Below, piece by piece: positions 14,663 through 24,472 of a stretch of 48,552 bases of DNA. The number at the start of each line of letters is the position of its first letter. The first letter of the stretch is position 1. The DNA comes from Thermoanaerobaculum sp. (GTDB lineage: Bacteria > Acidobacteriota > Thermoanaerobaculia > Multivoradales > UBA5704): assembly GCA_021154885.1 (NCBI GenBank), contig JAJKHS010000008.1:1-48552 (forward strand), in the 5' to 3' direction. The position numbers were made by a program, and so were the translations under genes. Below the pieces are notes generated by a model. That model made no database searches, was not told the DNA's origin, and saw only the letters and a program-made list of their open reading frames with translations.

Positions 14663-15961
14663 CGCGGTGCATGCGCCAGGCCGCCGCCGCCCTCGCCGTC
14701 CTCGGACTCTTCGCCTCCCTCCCGGCGAGCGCGGCAGAGGCCGGCGGCAGTGGCCATGGCGGTCCGGTGGTGCCGGTCCTTCTCGGGCTGGTGCTCATCC
14801 TGGCGGCGGCCAAGGTGGGGGGAGAGATCTTCGAGCGTATGGGCCAGCCGGCCGTGCTGGGCGAGCTGCTGTTCGGGATCGTCCTCGGCAACCTGGCGCT
14901 CGCGGGGTATGGGGGCTTCGGGTTCCTGGCCACGGAGCCGGGGCTCGAGATCCTCGCGCAGCTCGGCGTGATCCTCCTGCTGTTCCAGGTCGGCCTGGAA
15001 TCGAACATCCGGGAGATGCTGTCGGTGGGGTGGTCGAGCCTGCTGGTGGCGGTACTGGGAGTGATCGCTCCCTTCTTCCTCGGCTGGGGGGTCTCGGCCT
15101 GGCTGCTGCCGGGGGAGGAGACCCTGGCCCACCTCTTCATCGGCGCCACCCTCAGCGCCACCAGCGTCGGCATCACGGCCCGGGTCCTCAAGGACCTCGG
15201 AAAAACCTCCACGCGGGAGTCGAAGATCATCCTCGGCGCCGCGGTGATCGACGACGTCCTCGGCCTCGTGATCCTCTCGGTGGTGGCGGGGACGATCAGC
15301 GCCGCGAACACCGGCGGCAGCCTCGCCACCCGGGACGCGCTGGGGATCGTCGCCAAGGCCATCGCCTTTCTCGTGGGCGCGATCCTGGCCGGCGGCTGGC
15401 TCTCCCGCCGCGTCTTCCGGCTGGCGAGCACCCTCCGGGTCCAGGGGCTCCTGCTCGCCCTGTCGCTCGCCGCCTGCTTCCTCCTCTCCTATCTGGCCGA
15501 CCGCATCGGCCTCGCCACCATCGTCGGCGCCTTTGCCGCCGGGCTGATCCTCGACGGCGTGCAGTATCGCGACCTGGGCGAGCGCACCAAGCACACGATC
15601 GAGGAGCTGATCGTTCCCATCGCCGGCTTCCTGGTGCCGGTGTTCTTCGTCCTGATGGGCGTGCGGGTCGATCTCTCGAGCTTCGGCCAGGTGGAGGTGC
15701 TGGGCTTCGCGGCCCTGCTGTCGCTGGCCGCCATCCTGGGCAAGATGATCTGCGCCGCCGGTGTGCTGGAGCCGGGGCTCGACCGCCTCTCGGTGGCGGT
15801 GGGCATGGTGCCGCGGGGAGAGGTGGGACTGATCTTCGCCGGACTGGGCGCCCAGCTCACGCTCCACGGCCGGCGGGTGATCACGCCGCCGGTCTTCGCG
15901 GCCGTGGTGGTGATGGTGGTCGTCACCACCCTCCTCACCCCGCCAGCTCTGAAGATCAGTT

Positions 15962-17929
<1,968 letters not shown>

Positions 17930-17970
17930 CACTCCCCGCCTTCTGAGGAGGCGCGGAACGAAGGAACTGA

Positions 17971-18047
<77 letters not shown>

Positions 18048-18074
18048 TCGAAATCACCGCCGTAGAGGCGTTTC

Positions 18075-18110
18075 AAAGGTAGGGACCGCGAAAGCGGCCC
18101 TACCTTTTTT
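18075..18110 (+). terminator. intrinsic terminator after the tRNA
   Basis: AAAGGTAGGG-A-CCGC pairs with GCGG-CCCTACCTTT around a GAAA tetraloop, followed by TTTTT. A textbook terminator with a one-base bulge. Confidence 0.85.
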
Positions 18111-18166
18111 CCTTCCTGCCCTCTCCACGTCAGCGCATTCGCGCAACTGACTGGGATGGAGCTTGC

Positions 18167-20221
18167 ATGCCGCTCCGGACGAGCGGCGGGCGGGGGGCCC
18201 GGGAGAGGTCTGGCAGATCGATGATCGAGACGGAACCGGAAGTCCAGCAGGAAGAACGGCTCTCCGACCGGGTCAAGAGGGCTCTCCTCGGCGCTCCCCG
18301 GGACGTGGCGGACACCACCCACCTGCACAACATGACGCTGATCGCCTTCCTGGCCTGGGTGGGGCTGGGAGCGGACGGCCTGTCGTCCTCGGCCTACGGC
18401 CCGGAGGAAGCGTTCCGCGCCCTGGGCCAGCACACCTATCTGGCCGTGGGCCTCGCCCTCGCCACGGCGCTGACGGTGCTCATCATCTCCGCCTCCTACA
18501 GCGGCATCATCGAGCAGTTCCCCACCGGCGGCGGCGGTTACGTGGTGGCCTCCCACCTGCTGGGGCCCAGCATCGGCGTCGTCTCCGGCTGTGCCCTGGT
18601 GGTGGACTACGTGCTCACCATCACGGTCTCCATCGCCTCCGGCGGCAATGCCATCTTCAGCTTCCTCCCCGCCCACATGGACGTGTGGAAGCTGCCGGCG
18701 GAGTACGCGGCCATCGTCCTCCTCATCGGTCTCAACCTGCGGGGCGTGAAGGAGTCGGTGCAGGCATTGCTGCCCGTGTTCCTGGTCTTCCTCGCTACCC
18801 ACGCCCTGCTCATCGGCTGGTCGATCACCAGCCATGTGGACAACATCCCGGAGGTCTCCCACCACCTCTCCCAGGGCTTCCACTCGGGTCTCCAGACCCT
18901 GGGGGTGATGGGGATGATGCTGCTGCTGTTGCGCGCCTACGCCCTGGGCGGCGGTACCTACACCGGCATCGAGGCGGTCTCCAACGGTTTGCAGATCATG
19001 CGCGAGCCGCGGGTGGCCACCGGCAAGCGGACGATGGTCTACATGTCCATCTCCCTGGCCTTGACGGCCGGCGGCATCCTCATCGGCTACCTGCTCCTCA
19101 ACGTCCAGCACTTCCCCGGCAAGACGATGAACGCCGTGCTCGCCGAGCGGGCCTTCGGCACCTGGCACCTCGGCGCCATGCCGGTGGGCTACTGGCTGGT
19201 GCTGGTGACGCTGATCTCGGAGGGGCTGCTGCTGTTCGTGGCCGCGCAGGCGGGCTTCATCGACGGGCCGCGGGTGATGGCCAACATGGCGGTGGACTCG
19301 TACCTGCCCCACCGGTTCGCCGCCCTGTCCGAGCAGCTCTCGATGCAGAACGGCGTCCTCCTGATGGGAGTCGCGGCGCTCGCCATGCTCTCCTATACCC
19401 GCGGCAACATCCAGACGCTGGTCTACATGTACTCGATCAACGTGTTCCTGACCTTCTCGCTCTCCCAACTCGGTATGACCCGGTTCTGGAAGGACAGGAA
19501 GAAGGACCTGGCGCGAGTGAAGCACCTCGCGATCCACCTCGTGGCGCTGCTGCTCTGCGTGGGCATCCTGGTGGTGACCGTCTTCGAGCGCTTCACCCAC
19601 GGCGGCTGGGTGACCATCGTCATCACCTCGGTCTTCGTGCTGATCTGCTACGGCATCCACTCCCACTACCGCCGGTCGGCGGAGGGGCTGCGCCAACTCG
19701 ACGACATCCTCGGCTCGCTGCCCGCCACCGGCGAGGCCAAACCCAAGAGCCTGGACCCCAAGGCGCCCACGGCGGTGCTGCTGGTCTCCGGGTTCTCCGG
19801 CTTCGGCGTCCACACGGTGTTGTCGATCCTGCGCTACTTCCCCGGCCTCTACAAACAGTTCATCTTCATCTCCGTGGCCGTGGTGGACTCGGGCTCGTTC
19901 AAGGGCAAGGAGGAGATCGAGGCGCTGAAGCAGCACACCGAGGAGGACCTGGCCAAGTACGTGGACCTCGCCCGGCGCATGGGCTTCGCGGCGGACAGCG
20001 TCTACGGCGTGGGAATCGAGGTGGTCTCCCAGGCCTCCGACCTGTGCGAGCAGGTGGCCAAGCTCTATCCCAAGGCGACGATCTTCACCGGCAAGCTGGT
20101 CTTCCGGCGCGAGCGCTTCTTCTACGGCCTGCTGCACAACGAGACGTCGAAGATCATCCAGCGCCGCCTGCAGTGGGTGGGCGTGCCGATGGTCGTGCTG
20201 CCGATCCGGGCCCGGGTCTAA
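18167..20221 (+). CDS. KimA-like APC-family potassium/amino-acid transporter
   Basis: A 684-residue membrane protein with about 12 helices and a C-terminal cytoplasmic domain. The order of blocks matches the KimA/YdaO potassium importers: GLGADGLSSSAYGPEEAF, EQFPTGGGGYVVASHLLG, CALVVDYVLTITVSIASGG, NLRGVKESV, GGGTYTGIEAVSNGL. The tail (FGVHTVLSILRYFPG, FRRERFFYGLLHNETSKIIQRRLQW) resembles the C-terminal domain found in KimA proteins. Potassium uptake driven by protons is the best guess; amino-acid transport is possible in this superfamily. Start is uncertain: 18167 has GGAG nearby, 18221 is an alternative that removes an Arg-rich extension. It stands alone between two terminators. Confidence 0.85.
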   Translation: MPLRTSGGRGARERSGRSMIETEPEVQQEERLSDRVKRALLGAPRDVADTTHLHNMTLIAFLAWVGLGADGLSSSAYGPEEAFRALGQHTYLAVGLALATALTVLIISASYSGIIEQFPTGGGGYVVASHLLGPSIGVVSGCALVVDYVLTITVSIASGGNAIFSFLPAHMDVWKLPAEYAAIVLLIGLNLRGVKESVQALLPVFLVFLATHALLIGWSITSHVDNIPEVSHHLSQGFHSGLQTLGVMGMMLLLLRAYALGGGTYTGIEAVSNGLQIMREPRVATGKRTMVYMSISLALTAGGILIGYLLLNVQHFPGKTMNAVLAERAFGTWHLGAMPVGYWLVLVTLISEGLLLFVAAQAGFIDGPRVMANMAVDSYLPHRFAALSEQLSMQNGVLLMGVAALAMLSYTRGNIQTLVYMYSINVFLTFSLSQLGMTRFWKDRKKDLARVKHLAIHLVALLLCVGILVVTVFERFTHGGWVTIVITSVFVLICYGIHSHYRRSAEGLRQLDDILGSLPATGEAKPKSLDPKAPTAVLLVSGFSGFGVHTVLSILRYFPGLYKQFIFISVAVVDSGSFKGKEEIEALKQHTEEDLAKYVDLARRMGFAADSVYGVGIEVVSQASDLCEQVAKLYPKATIFTGKLVFRRERFFYGLLHNETSKIIQRRLQWVGVPMVVLPIRARV

Positions 20222-20244
20222 GCGGGTCAACCGCTGAAGCAGAA

Positions 20245-20277
20245 AGGCCCTCCCGCCGATCCCGGCAAGGAGGGCCT
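20245..20277. terminator. bidirectional terminator hairpin
   Basis: AGGCCCTCC (20245-20253) and GGAGGGCCT (20269-20277) form a perfect 9-bp stem between the convergent transporter and beta-helix genes. Confidence 0.7.
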
Positions 20278-20298
20278 GCAAGCTTCTCGACGGAGCTG

Positions 20299-21108
20299 TT
20301 ACTGCTGACCGATGGGGGCTGGGGGAGCTACGCCGGCGCCCTGGTCCAGGATACGGTTGTTGCCGAAGCTGGTGAGCGTGCCCCCGGCAGCGGTCAGGAG
20401 GCTGCTCGCGTTGGCGATGATGGTGGTGTTACTTATCCGGAGGATGGTGCTGCCGTTGGTGCCGTCCACACTGATGCCGAAGTTGTTGTTCAGAAGCTGA
20501 ACGCCATCGACGAGGGCCTTGGTCGCGACGTTGGCGTTGCCCGTCTTGACGAAGATCCCGCCGCTCGAGCCTCCCTTATTGTCGCGGATGATCGTGTTGA
20601 TGACGAAAAGCAGGCTGGTGCTGCCGGCGCTGACGCTCGTGGGCTGGAAGTCGATGCCCTTCTGGACGAAGTTGTGGATCGTGCAGTTCTCGACGTGGAC
20701 CGCGCCGGCCGCGAGGACCTTGATGCCCGCGAGACCCGTCCCCAAGCCTTCGATGTCGAGCCCGCGGAGGATCACCACGTCGGTCGGGGCGGCGTTGACG
20801 ATGATGGCATTGGTGCCCGACACGAGCACGCCGGCCTCGAAGCCCTCCGAGGAGATGGTGATTCCCTTGGTGATCGTCACTCCGCCGAAACCACCCGGAT
20901 CGAGGACGTTGATCTCGCCGTTGGGCGCGGTCTTCGAGATGGCGCCCGCGAAGGTCTTGCACGGCGCCGTGCGGCTGCAGGGGTTGGCGTCGTCGCCGAC
21001 TCCCGAAACCCAGGTGCGCGTCGCCTGGGCCTGCGCGGCGGCGCTCAGCGTGAGCAGGACGAGAAATGACAGCAGCAGGATACGGACAGAGAGTCTCGGT
21101 CGCCTCAT
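20299..21108 (-). CDS. secreted right-handed beta-helix protein
   Basis: A 269-residue protein with a signal peptide (RILLLSFLVLLTLSAAAQAQA). The mature part begins TRTWVSGVGDDANPCSRTAPCKTFAGAI, a start seen in many secreted parallel beta-helix proteins. It continues with short strand repeats (GEINVLDPGGFGGVTITKGITI, VILRGLDIEGL, VHVENCTIHNF, VINTIIRDN, LRISNTTIIAN), consistent with the pectate-lyase-like fold. No catalytic cluster of acidic residues can be assigned. Start at 21108 follows GGAGGAA; an upstream ATG at 21141 is not needed. About 130 bases upstream hold no gene. Confidence 0.85.
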   Translation of the reverse strand: MRRPRLSVRILLLSFLVLLTLSAAAQAQATRTWVSGVGDDANPCSRTAPCKTFAGAISKTAPNGEINVLDPGGFGGVTITKGITISSEGFEAGVLVSGTNAIIVNAAPTDVVILRGLDIEGLGTGLAGIKVLAAGAVHVENCTIHNFVQKGIDFQPTSVSAGSTSLLFVINTIIRDNKGGSSGGIFVKTGNANVATKALVDGVQLLNNNFGISVDGTNGSTILRISNTTIIANASSLLTAAGGTLTSFGNNRILDQGAGVAPPAPIGQQ

Positions 21109-21239
21109 GACAGTTCCTCCAAAAGGATTTGTGTTGAACACACGTTACCGGCGCTTGATCGACGAGAATGGCGCAACCTCAAACTATAGGCCCACCTCCC
21201 GCTCGACGTCAATGTCAGGCGAAGCCGCGAGACCGAATG

Positions 21240-21923
21240 TTACATGGACGGCGCAGCTCCGATCACAATAACGAATTCGCCTTTTAGCGACGGTCTTAGT
21301 TTCAGTTCTGCGAACAGTGTGGAGAGCGATCCGCGCAGGACCTCCTCATGCATTTTCGTCAGCTCGCGGGCGACGGCGGCGGGGCGATCACCCAGCTCTT
21401 CCAGAGCATCGGCCAGGCTGGCCAGCAGGCGGTGGGGGGATTCGAAGACCACCATCGTGTGGCCGAGGTTTGCCCAGGCTTTATAAAAGGTTCGGCGCTT
21501 GCCGGTCTTGGGCGGCGGGAAGCCGGCGAAGGTGAAGGGGTAGGGGGGCAATCCGGAAACCACCAGCGCGGCGAGGGGGGCGGAAGGGCCGGGGATGGGC
21601 TCGATGCGCGCTCCGGCGGCGGCGGCCTCGCGCACCAGCACGAAGCCGGGATCGGAGAGGAGGGGGGTGCCGGCGTCGCTCGCCAACGCGATCGTCCTCC
21701 CCTCGTGCAGGTCGGCCAGCAGGCGCGGCAGACGCTGCCGCTCGTTGTGCTCGTGCAGGGAGACGAGAGGTTTCTTGATCCCGAAATGGGCCAGCAGGCG
21801 GCCGGTGTGGCGGGTGTCCTCACAGGCCACCAGGTCGGCGGACTCGAAGGCGGCCCGGGCTCGCGGCGACAGGTCGTCGAGGTTGCCGATCGGCGTGGCG
21901 ACGACCAGGAGCCGGCCGGCCAT
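21240..21923 (-). CDS. rsmI: 16S rRNA (cytidine-1402 2'-O)-methyltransferase
   Basis: A 227-residue SAM-dependent methyltransferase of the tetrapyrrole-methylase fold. Signatures: VVATPIGNLDDLSPRA, ACEDTRHTGRLLAHFGI, ALASDAGTPLLSDPG, PGPSAPLAALVVSGLP and VFESPHRLLASL. It methylates the 2'-OH of C1402 in the decoding centre. It starts 13 bases after nadE, probably as the last gene of the nitrilase-nadE-rsmI transcript. The protein lacks the C-terminal extension of E. coli RsmI (286 residues). Confidence 0.93.
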   Translation of the reverse strand: MAGRLLVVATPIGNLDDLSPRARAAFESADLVACEDTRHTGRLLAHFGIKKPLVSLHEHNERQRLPRLLADLHEGRTIALASDAGTPLLSDPGFVLVREAAAAGARIEPIPGPSAPLAALVVSGLPPYPFTFAGFPPPKTGKRRTFYKAWANLGHTMVVFESPHRLLASLADALEELGDRPAAVARELTKMHEEVLRGSLSTLFAELKLRPSLKGEFVIVIGAAPSM

Positions 21924-21936
21924 TATCTTCTTACCA

Positions 21937-22770
21937 TCAATCGCGCGGGATCTCCTGGTCCAGGTTCACCGCGCTGCCCGAGAGCCGGGCGATGAGCATC
22001 AGCCGGCGCTTGAAACGGAACTGCTGCTCGAGGGCGACGACGCGGCGCACCACCCGCTCGTCGTAGCCGCGGGCCGCCACCTCCTCCGGCCGCAGCCCCA
22101 TGTCGAACAGCAGGTAGAGCACCTCGTCCGCGGTTTCGTATTCGAAGCCGAGCTCGCCCTCGTCCGTCTGGCCGGGCCACAGGTCGGCCGAGGGGGCTTT
22201 GCCGATCACCTGCTCGGGCAGGCCGAGGTGGCGCGAGAGTTGCCAGACCTGACCCTTGTAGAGGTCGCCCAGGGGGTTGAGGGAGCTGGCGTTGTCGCCG
22301 AAGACGGTGGAGTAGCCGAGGAGGATCTCGGTCTTGTTGGAGGTGCCGAGGACCAGGGAGCCCAGCTTCTTGGCCTGATCGAAGAGGATGGTCATCCGCT
22401 CGCGAGCCATCTTGTTGCCCCGGCGATCGGGGCCGGCGTCGGACTCCAGGGCGAAGTAGGCGTCCACCATCGGCGAGATGTCGATCACCTGGTGGGGCAC
22501 CCCTAAATGCTCGGCCACCAGCCGGGCGTCCTGCTCGGATTCACGCGCCGACGTGCGGTAAGGGAGAAGGAAGCCGTGGACGCGCTCGGGTCCCAGGGCG
22601 CGGGCGGCCAGGGCGGCGGCGAGGGAGGAGTCGACGCCTCCGGAGAGGCCCACCACCACTCCCTGCGTGCCGGAGGTCTCCACGGCGTCGCGGATGAAGC
22701 TGGTGAGCACCGCCTCGGCGAGCGGGGCATTGAGGGTGAGCCGCGCCTTCACCTGGTCGCGCCGGATCAC
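21937..22770 (-). CDS. nadE: NAD+ synthetase, synthetase domain only
   Basis: A 277-residue protein with the ATP-pyrophosphatase loop GLSGGVDSSLAAA near residue 34 and the NaAD-binding/adenylation segments LGTSNKTEILLGY and STVFGDNASSLNPLGDLYK. It converts nicotinic acid adenine dinucleotide to NAD. The glutaminase domain, fused in many NadE proteins, is encoded separately just upstream (22767-23606); the two overlap by GTGA, with this gene starting at the GTG. Together they probably form a heteromeric glutamine-dependent enzyme. Confidence 0.92.
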   Translation of the reverse strand: MIRRDQVKARLTLNAPLAEAVLTSFIRDAVETSGTQGVVVGLSGGVDSSLAAALAARALGPERVHGFLLPYRTSARESEQDARLVAEHLGVPHQVIDISPMVDAYFALESDAGPDRRGNKMARERMTILFDQAKKLGSLVLGTSNKTEILLGYSTVFGDNASSLNPLGDLYKGQVWQLSRHLGLPEQVIGKAPSADLWPGQTDEGELGFEYETADEVLYLLFDMGLRPEEVAARGYDERVVRRVVALEQQFRFKRRLMLIARLSGSAVNLDQEIPRD

Positions 22771-23606
22771 GAAGTGGGCCCCGCGATGTCGAAGCGCTCG
22801 TCGTCGAGCAGGGGGAGGCGCCAGCGCAGGCGGTCCGAGTCCCGCAGGTCGATCTCGGTCACCAGCAGGTGCTCGACCAGCAGGGGCGCCCGCTCCATCA
22901 TCTCGCCGCCGGGGCGTACCACGTGGCTGCCGCCGGGATAGAACGACCCCTCCTCCCAGCCCACCCTGCCGCAGTAGGCCACCCAGCAGGTGTCGAGCAG
23001 AGCGGTGGAGCGGGTGAGGGTCTCCCAGCTCTCGTGGCTCTCGGGGAGGGCGCCGGCGCCGATGCGGCCGGGGCTGGCGGAGAGGACGATGATCAGCCGG
23101 GTGCCGGCCACGGCCAGCCGGCGGGCGAGCTCCGGGTGCCAGAGGTCCTCGCAGATGAGCACGCCCACTTTGCCCCACGGCAGGTCCGCCAGCTCCAGCC
23201 GGCGGCCGGCGCCGAAGAAGCGCTCCTCCTGGAAGATGCCGTAGGTGGGGAGGTAGAGCTTGCGGTGGACATAGGACGGCTCGCCGTCCGAGAGGAGGAC
23301 GGCGCTGTTGTGCAGCACGCCGCGCTCCCCCTCCTCGACGAAACCGAGGAGCACGCGCATGGGCCGCGCCGCCTCGGCCAGCCGCCGCAGGATGGGCGAG
23401 CCTGGCGGCAGGGCCACCCGCGGCGTCAAATGGAGGAGGCGGTAGCCGGTGAGGGACAGCTCGGGGAAGACCAGGAGGTCCACCCCGGCGGCCCGCGCCC
23501 GCTCGATCCAGTCGAGGTGGCGCTCGGCGTTGCGCTCCACGTCGCCCAGGCGGCAGTCGATCTGCGCCAAGCCGATCTTGAGCAGGGTGGAGGGGGATTC
23601 GGCCAT
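22767..23606 (-). CDS. nitrilase-superfamily amidase, probable glutaminase partner of NadE
   Basis: A 279-residue nitrilase-fold protein with the complete Glu-Lys-Cys triad: glutamate in FPELSLTGY, lysine in VHRKLYLPTYG, cysteine in VLICEDLWHPE. The order IGLAQIDCRLGDVERNAERHL and FQEERFF is the same as in the N-terminal glutaminase domain of glutamine-dependent NAD synthetases. The gene directly overlaps nadE, which has no such domain. I therefore infer that it supplies ammonia from glutamine to NadE; an independent amidase role is the alternative. Confidence 0.88.
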   Translation of the reverse strand: MAESPSTLLKIGLAQIDCRLGDVERNAERHLDWIERARAAGVDLLVFPELSLTGYRLLHLTPRVALPPGSPILRRLAEAARPMRVLLGFVEEGERGVLHNSAVLLSDGEPSYVHRKLYLPTYGIFQEERFFGAGRRLELADLPWGKVGVLICEDLWHPELARRLAVAGTRLIIVLSASPGRIGAGALPESHESWETLTRSTALLDTCWVAYCGRVGWEEGSFYPGGSHVVRPGGEMMERAPLLVEHLLVTEIDLRDSDRLRWRLPLLDDERFDIAGPTS

Positions 23607-23617
23607 GGTCCGGCCCG

Positions 23618-23627
23618 ATGCTAGCAT
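23618..23627. promoter_or_regulatory. symmetrical -10 element between divergent genes
   Basis: ATGCTAGCAT is a perfect palindrome containing TAGCAT on both strands. On the plus strand it ends seven bases before the ATG at 23635; on the minus strand it ends 11 bases before the nitrilase ATG at 23606. It could fire in both directions. Confidence 0.5.
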
Positions 23628-23634
23628 GAGCCCC

Positions 23635-24468
23635 ATGAGGAACGATCGAACCCTGCTGCTCCTCCTCGCCGCTCTCGTCCTGCTGCCGGGGACGCCCGCC
23701 GCGGCCCAGGCGAAGAAGCCGGCCCAGGCGCTCCCGGCCCCCGCTGCCAAGCCTTCCGCCGCCGCTCCGGCAGGCAAGACCGTGCTGCAGGACCGGGTGC
23801 TGGCGGTGGTGGACGAGGATCCCGTCCTGGCCTCGGACGTGGAGCGGGTCCTCAAGCTGGGCCTGCAGCCGCCCAATCCCGGGGAGAGCGACGACCAGTA
23901 CCGCAAGCGGGTGCTCAACTCCCTGGTCGAGGAGCGGCTCCGTTTTCACGAGATCGACCGCTACGGCTTCGAGCAGGTGCCGGTGGACGAAATCGAAAAG
24001 GCCGTGGCCAAGGTCCGCGCCGGCTTCAAGGACGAGGCTTCCTTTCAGAAGGCGCTCAAGGAGGTGGGGCTCACCCCCAAGGGGCTGCGCCAGCTCATGG
24101 CGCGCCAGCTCCTGGTGCTCACCTACGTGGACGAGCGCCTGGGGCCTCGGGTCTTCGTCACTTTCGACGACATCAACAAGTACTACCGCACCGTGCTGGC
24201 GCCGGAGATGCAGAAGAAGGGGCAGCCCGTGCCCCCGCTCGAAGAGGTGCGGGAGGACGTCCGCGAGGTTCTGAAGCAGCAGAAGCTCACCCAGGAGCTT
24301 CAGACCTGGACCGAGGAGCTGCGCGCGAAGGCCGACGTGGTGATCTACCCCAACCAGCCCGGCAACGCCCCCCTGCCGCCGGTGGTGAAGAAGATCGACG
24401 CCACCACCGCGAAGAAGGCCGAGACGAAGAGCGCGCCGCCGAAGGGGCCGACCAGGCCGCCGGGGTGA
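23635..24468 (+). CDS. periplasmic SurA N-terminal-like chaperone
   Basis: A 277-residue exported protein: signal peptide (LLLLLAALVLLPGTPAAAQA), then a Lys/Pro/Ala linker. The block LQDRVLAVVDEDPVLASDVERVL matches the start of SurA/peptidyl-prolyl isomerase chaperones. It is followed by the helical N-domain (LNSLVEERLRFHEIDRYGF, LTPKGLRQLMARQLLVLTYV) and a C-terminal helix (LEEVREDVREVLKQQKLTQELQTW). No parvulin domain can be seen between them, so it is probably a foldase/chaperone without isomerase activity. I chose 23635 because the -10 element lies seven bases upstream; an ATG at 23626 is also in frame. Confidence 0.82.
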   Translation: MRNDRTLLLLLAALVLLPGTPAAAQAKKPAQALPAPAAKPSAAAPAGKTVLQDRVLAVVDEDPVLASDVERVLKLGLQPPNPGESDDQYRKRVLNSLVEERLRFHEIDRYGFEQVPVDEIEKAVAKVRAGFKDEASFQKALKEVGLTPKGLRQLMARQLLVLTYVDERLGPRVFVTFDDINKYYRTVLAPEMQKKGQPVPPLEEVREDVREVLKQQKLTQELQTWTEELRAKADVVIYPNQPGNAPLPPVVKKIDATTAKKAETKSAPPKGPTRPPG

Positions 24469-24472
24469 GTGA

